Shown here: piece by piece, positions 60,612 through 64,000 of the stretch
How the letters are laid out: every line of letters begins with the position of its first letter
Numbering within the stretch: position 1 is the first letter of the stretch
Source: Flagellimonas aurea
Lineage (GTDB): Bacteria > Bacteroidota > Bacteroidia > Flavobacteriales > Flavobacteriaceae
Assembly: GCF_017313785.1 (NCBI RefSeq)
Contig: NZ_JAFLNL010000002.1
Location: 1 to 64,000 of the forward strand
Length of the DNA stretch: 64,000 nt
Reading direction: 5' to 3'
Notes under the pieces: generated by a model
Told to the model about the DNA's origin: nothing
Databases searched by the model: none
Seen by the model: the letters and a program-made list of their open reading frames with translations, nothing else
Program-made: the position numbers and the translations under genes

Positions 60612-61657
60612 TAGTTCAATTCTTTTAAAATGGCTATCAATTTTTTGTTCTCCTCTGGTGTGCCTACGGTAAATCGCAATGTATTCTCACAGAGCGGCTG
60701 CGTGCTTCGGTTGCGCACCACCACTTGTTTATCCAATAGTTGTTGGTAGCGTTTGTTGGCATCGTCAACTTTGGCCAATACAAAATTAGCGTCGGTTGGA
60801 TATAATTCCTTTACAAATTCCAAACCGTTCAAAGCATTAATCAATTCATCTCTTTCATCAAGAATCTGTTGCACCTCTTTATTGACTAAGTCTTGGTTCA
60901 ACACCCGTTGTAAGGCACGCTGCTGTGTCAATTGGTTGACATTGTAGGGTGGTTTGATTTTGTTCAAAACACCGATAATTTCTTCTGATGCATAGCATAT
61001 GCCCAATCGGATACCAGCCAGTCCATAGGCTTTGGACAGCGTTTGGGTCACAATCAAATTGGGATAGTTATCCAATTTCGACAACCAACTTTCATCCTTT
61101 GAAAAATCGATATAAGCTTCGTCAATCACCACCAAACCCTGAAAGGACTTCAGCAATTTTTCGACGGCTTCTTCTTTGAAAGCGTTGCCCGTAGGATTAT
61201 TTGGCGAACAAATGAATAACAACTTGGTTTTGATATCCACCGCCATTAAAATTTCATCCACATTGGGTTCGAAATCATTGGTTAGCAGCACCTCCTTGTT
61301 TTTAACTGCATTGATGCCTGCCAGCACTTTATACATTCCGTAAGTTGGTGGCAGCGTGATAATATTATCCTGATTCGGTTCACAAAACGCCCTGTAGATC
61401 AAATCCAAGACCTCGTCGCTCCCATTCCCGAGTAAAACTTGATTTTCCGATACTCCTTTCTGCTTCGCCAGCAAAGATTTTAAACTTCGCTGGTAAGGGT
61501 CTGGGTAGCGGTTGACCCCATTATCGAAGGGATTTTCGTTGGCGTCCAAAAATATCATCTCCGAACCATCCGAGACATACTCGTCGCGTGCGGAAGAGTA
61601 CGGTTGTAGCTTAAGAACCGATTCCCTTACCAATTTATTTAAATCAAACCCTTCCAT
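60611..61657 (-). CDS. hisC: Histidinol-phosphate aminotransferase
   Basis: A 348-residue fold-type I PLP aminotransferase. The PLP lysine lies in [16 protein letters not shown] (near 208); the cofactor-binding SNPTGN-type motif is PNNPTGNAF, and DEAYIDFS supplies the Asp and Tyr. It transaminates imidazole acetol phosphate with glutamate. Its start and stop each overlap a neighbour by one base, as in many compact his operons. Confidence 0.97.
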   Translation of the reverse strand: MEGFDLNKLVRESVLKLQPYSSARDEYVSDGSEMIFLDANENPFDNGVNRYPDPYQRSLKSLLAKQKGVSENQVLLGNGSDEVLDLIYRAFCEPNQDNIITLPPTYGMYKVLAGINAVKNKEVLLTNDFEPNVDEILMAVDIKTKLLFICSPNNPTGNAFKEEAVEKLLKSFQGLVVIDEAYIDFSKDESWLSKLDNYPNLIVTQTLSKAYGLAGIRLGICYASEEIIGVLNKIKPPYNVNQLTQQRALQRVLNQDLVNKEVQQILDERDELINALNGLEFVKELYPTDANFVLAKVDDANKRYQQLLDKQVVVRNRSTQPLCENTLRFTVGTPEENKKLIAILKELN

Positions 61658-62940
61658 TATTTCAAACTTTTTAATCTAAGGGTCACCGCATTTTTATGTG
61701 CCTGCAATCCTTCCGCTTCGGCCATCAGTTCAATGGCAGTTCCAATACCTTTGATGCCTTTTTTGGATATTTTCTGAAAGGTCATACTCTTCATAAAGCT
61801 ATCCAGATTCACACCGCTATATTGCTTGGCATAGCCGTTTGTGGGCAGGGTATGATTGGTGCCCGAAGCATAATCCCCTGCACTTTCTGGCGTATAGTTT
61901 CCAATAAAGACCGAACCCGCATTCTGAATGTTCTCGAGATAAAAACCCTCGTTCTCCACACAAACAATAAAGTGTTCTGGACCATATTCATTAATCAAAT
62001 CCAAAGCTTCTTGGTCATTTTTGACTAGAATGAGCTTGCTGTTACCGATGGATTTACCGGCGATTTCTTCTCTGGACAGAAGTTGTATCTGATTCTCGAT
62101 TTCCTTTTCAACGGCCTTAACCAACTTTTCCGAAGTGGAGACCAAAATCACTTGACTGTCCACCCCGTGCTCGGCCTGACTCAACAAATCCGAAGCAACA
62201 AAGGCTGCATTGGCAGAATCGTCAGCAACCACCAACAATTCACTTGGACCTGCGGGCATATCGATAGCCACGTTGTATTGTGTGGCCAGTTGTTTTGCGA
62301 CGGTCACATATTGATTCCCAGGGCCAAAGATTTTGTACACTTTCGGAATGCTCTCCGTTCCAAAGGTCATCCCTGCAATGGCTTGAATCCCACCTACTTT
62401 AAATATTTGCGTTACACCGCACAATTGGGCCGTATATAAAATCGCTGGATTGATTTCCCCATTTTTATCTGGTGGGCTACAGAGCACAATTTCTTTGCAT
62501 CCCGCCAATGTAGCAGGAATAGCCAACATTAAAATTGTAGAAAAAAGTGGCGCTGTTCCCCCAGGAATGTACAATCCTACTTTCTGGATGGGGCGCTTTT
62601 CTTGCCAGCACTCCACACCAGGCATGGTTTCAACTTCTACTTTTGAGGTTTTCTGTGCCGCATGGAATTTCTCAATGTTGGATTTGGCCAGCGTGATGGC
62701 TTGTTTCAACGCATCAGAAACAGAATTACTGGCGTTATCAATCTCAGCATCGTTCACTAAAAGTGATTCCAAACTCACTTTATCAAATTGGGCCGTATAT
62801 TTTTTGATGACGGTATCGCCCTCGGCCTGAACCTCCTTAAAAATACTGTTGACAATTTCCTCAATATCGGAAACGGTCTGGGTAGGTCGCTTTAAGATTT
62901 CTTCCCACTCCGTAGGCTGTGGATAGTTGATACGTTGCAT
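61657..62940 (-). CDS. hisD: Histidinol dehydrogenase
   Basis: A 427-residue zinc enzyme for the last two steps of histidine synthesis (histidinol to histidinal to histidine, NAD+). Zinc-site residues are in LLSQAEHGVDSQVILV (Gln and His) and in SAGDYASGTNHTLPTNG (Asp and His). The GPGNQYVTVAKQL loop is the standard substrate/NAD segment. It overlaps hisG and hisC by one base each. Confidence 0.97.
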   Translation of the reverse strand: MQRINYPQPTEWEEILKRPTQTVSDIEEIVNSIFKEVQAEGDTVIKKYTAQFDKVSLESLLVNDAEIDNASNSVSDALKQAITLAKSNIEKFHAAQKTSKVEVETMPGVECWQEKRPIQKVGLYIPGGTAPLFSTILMLAIPATLAGCKEIVLCSPPDKNGEINPAILYTAQLCGVTQIFKVGGIQAIAGMTFGTESIPKVYKIFGPGNQYVTVAKQLATQYNVAIDMPAGPSELLVVADDSANAAFVASDLLSQAEHGVDSQVILVSTSEKLVKAVEKEIENQIQLLSREEIAGKSIGNSKLILVKNDQEALDLINEYGPEHFIVCVENEGFYLENIQNAGSVFIGNYTPESAGDYASGTNHTLPTNGYAKQYSGVNLDSFMKSMTFQKISKKGIKGIGTAIELMAEAEGLQAHKNAVTLRLKSLK

Positions 62941-63797
62941 TACAATACCATTTTTTCAATTGGACAAACCAAAATACCTTCTGCACCAGCTGCTTTCAGC
63001 TCATCGATAACCTCCCAAAAGGTCTCCCGATTGATTACGGTGTGCACGGAGCTCCATCCTTCTTCTGCCAAAGGTAAAACCGTAGGGCTGCGCATTCCAG
63101 GAAGAATGGAAATGATTTTATCCAATTTATCGTTGGGGGCATTCATCAAAACATACTTGTTGTTCCGCGCCTGCAATACCGATTTAATCCTGAATTGGAT
63201 TTTCTTCAACAGCTCCTTGCGTTCTTCGGAAATGGTGGGTGATACTGCCAATACGGCCTCACTTTTTAGCATCACTTCCACTTCCTTTAAATTGTTTTTG
63301 AAGAGCGTACTGCCACTGGAAACAATGTCACAAATTCCATAGGCCAAGCCAATATTTGGTGCGATTTCCACCGAACCATTGATGATGTGTAAATCTGCTG
63401 TTACACCTTTGGACTCCAAATACTCCCTTACGGTGTTCGGGTACGAAGTGGCAATTTTTTTACCTTCAAAATCCTTGATGGAATTGTAGGTTACGCCCTT
63501 GGGTACGGCCAAGGAAACGCGACATTTGGAAAAATTAAGACGCTCCGCGATGGAAATGTCCTTTCCTTTTTCAATCAAAACATTTTCCCCGATAATGGCA
63601 ATGTCCACTACCCCATCTCTCAGGTATTGTGGAATATCCCCGTTCCGTAAATAAAAAACTTCCAAAGGAAAATTTCTTGAGGTGGCCTTCAACTGGTCCT
63701 TTCCATTATCGATGGAAATGCCACAATCTTTTAAAATAGCGAGGGAATCCTCGTTCAATCGGCCACTTTTTTGGACTGCAATTCTAATTTTTGTCAT
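62940..63797 (-). CDS. hisG: ATP phosphoribosyltransferase, long form
   Basis: A 285-residue enzyme catalysing the first, rate-limiting step, joining ATP and PRPP. Its size and the C-terminal segment GMRSPTVLPLAEEGWSSVHT show the long form with a regulatory domain that binds histidine, so feedback inhibition is expected without HisZ. The catalytic region includes VQKSGRLNEDS and ISSGSTLFKNN-like PRPP loop (IVSSGSTLFKNN). It is the first structural gene of the operon, 36 bases after an attenuator terminator. Confidence 0.96.
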   Translation of the reverse strand: MTKIRIAVQKSGRLNEDSLAILKDCGISIDNGKDQLKATSRNFPLEVFYLRNGDIPQYLRDGVVDIAIIGENVLIEKGKDISIAERLNFSKCRVSLAVPKGVTYNSIKDFEGKKIATSYPNTVREYLESKGVTADLHIINGSVEIAPNIGLAYGICDIVSSGSTLFKNNLKEVEVMLKSEAVLAVSPTISEERKELLKKIQFRIKSVLQARNNKYVLMNAPNDKLDKIISILPGMRSPTVLPLAEEGWSSVHTVINRETFWEVIDELKAAGAEGILVCPIEKMVL

Positions 63798-63833
63798 TTT
63801 TTAATCGTTTTGTCCGAAAAATCAAATGGGTAC

Positions 63834-63867
63834 AAAAAATAAACCCGTTTGATTTCTCAAACGGGTT
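63834..63867 (-). terminator. Attenuator terminator of the his operon
   Basis: Read leftward, an 11-bp perfect stem AACCCGTTTGA/TCAAACGGGTT with a GAAA loop is followed by TATTTTTTG. It sits 37 bases before the hisG start, upstream of the operon, so it controls entry into it. An upstream segment inside the leader peptide end (about 63901-63911) can pair with the stem's 5' arm, competing with the terminator. Confidence 0.88.
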
Positions 63868-63897
63868 AGAATATATTTTAAAAACAACAATACATTT

Positions 63898-63951
63898 CTA
63901 TCTCGCTTGAGGGCAAGTATAAAAATGATGATGTGTGTTTTTGTTTCTCAT
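63898..63951 (-). CDS. hisL: His operon leader peptide (17 residues)
   Basis: The frame reads MRNKNTHHHFYTCPQAR and stops at TAG. Three consecutive His codons (7-9) are what a histidine attenuator leader needs. A GGAG lies four bases before the ATG. The sequence of the last codons, CTCAAGCGAG, can pair with the 5' arm of the downstream terminator stem (T-A, C-G, A-T, A-T, G-U, C-G, G-C, one mismatch, G-C). A ribosome stalled on His codons leaves this segment free, blocking the terminator; a ribosome at the stop codon covers it and lets the terminator form. Confidence 0.88.
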   Translation of the reverse strand: MRNKNTHHHFYTCPQAR

Positions 63952-64000
63952 TATGCTCCAAAAATAGGATATATTTTTATATCAAAAAAGGAGAATTTAG

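Noticed and set aside
63952..63985. Possible promoter TTG-N16-TATTTTTG just before the his leader peptide
   Set aside because: It would put the transcription start almost at the leader ATG and leave out the GGAG; spacing is short, so it may be chance in AT-rich sequence.
1..64000. CRISPR arrays, insertion sequences, prophage or integrase genes
   Set aside because: No regularly spaced repeats, transposase or phage-like genes were seen on either strand; the only repeats are short palindromes.

Overview
The window is a chromosomal segment of a member of the Bacteroidota, most probably a marine Flavobacteriaceae of the Muricauda/Allomuricauda kind. The genus is a guess from overall gene style. 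The family call rests on the RpoD-type sigma factors starting MRQLKI, TonB receptor plus DUF4249 pairs, many lipoproteins with short SC lipoboxes, DUF3857, DUF2490, DUF4097 and DUF2807 proteins, and promoters that fit the TAnnTTTG -7 box of this phylum. I saw no rRNA, tRNA, CRISPR array, transposase or phage gene.

Layout. 1-2.8 kb is an AT-rich stretch with a BspA-like surface lipoprotein and an orphan gene. 3.2-8.1 kb holds a sigma-70 paralog, then a leftward run of redox and stress genes (flavin reductase, OsmC, Old Yellow Enzyme, Crp-type regulator, FKBP isomerase). 8.3-13.2 kb encodes a secreted zinc protease and a three-gene envelope operon (668-residue-class protein, DUF2490, MORN). 13.4-28.5 kb is rich in exported hydrolases: a PD40-amidohydrolase, an LRR lipoprotein, M13 and M28 peptidases, a DUF3857 transglutaminase-like protein and a Tat-exported PLP enzyme. 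28.6-36 kb has a beta-barrel protein, a rare fusion of an XRE repressor domain to a membrane region and a serine-hydrolase domain, the agmatine-to-putrescine gene pair, a glycosyltransferase and a helicase. 36.3-38.7 kb has a second sigma-70 paralog facing an operon of a degenerate Hpt-like protein, a 117-residue protein and two tandem ~33-residue proteins. 38.8-48 kb is metabolic: M19 dipeptidase, thioesterase, cysE-cysM, and a MoxR/VWA pair. 48-55.4 kb is an ECF sigma module. 55.4-64 kb is a complete leftward histidine operon.

How parts work together. The ECF sigma gene and the divergent TonB receptor-DUF4249 operon share mirror-image ECF promoters with identical spacing, so one sigma factor probably controls both outer-membrane uptake and its own anti-sigma/GIN-protein operon. 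The his operon begins with a 17-codon leader peptide containing three consecutive His codons, an antiterminator arm and a strong terminator: a classical attenuator. It also carries three guest genes (GNAT, DinB, SMR) between his genes. The XRE-fusion gene is preceded by a nested palindromic operator with 11-bp half-site spacing beside a consensus -7 box, which suggests autoregulation.

The best candidates for something undescribed are the XRE-membrane-serine hydrolase fusion with its operator, the Hpt-like/117-residue/tandem small-protein operon, and the ECF module with a translationally coupled 48-residue frame.
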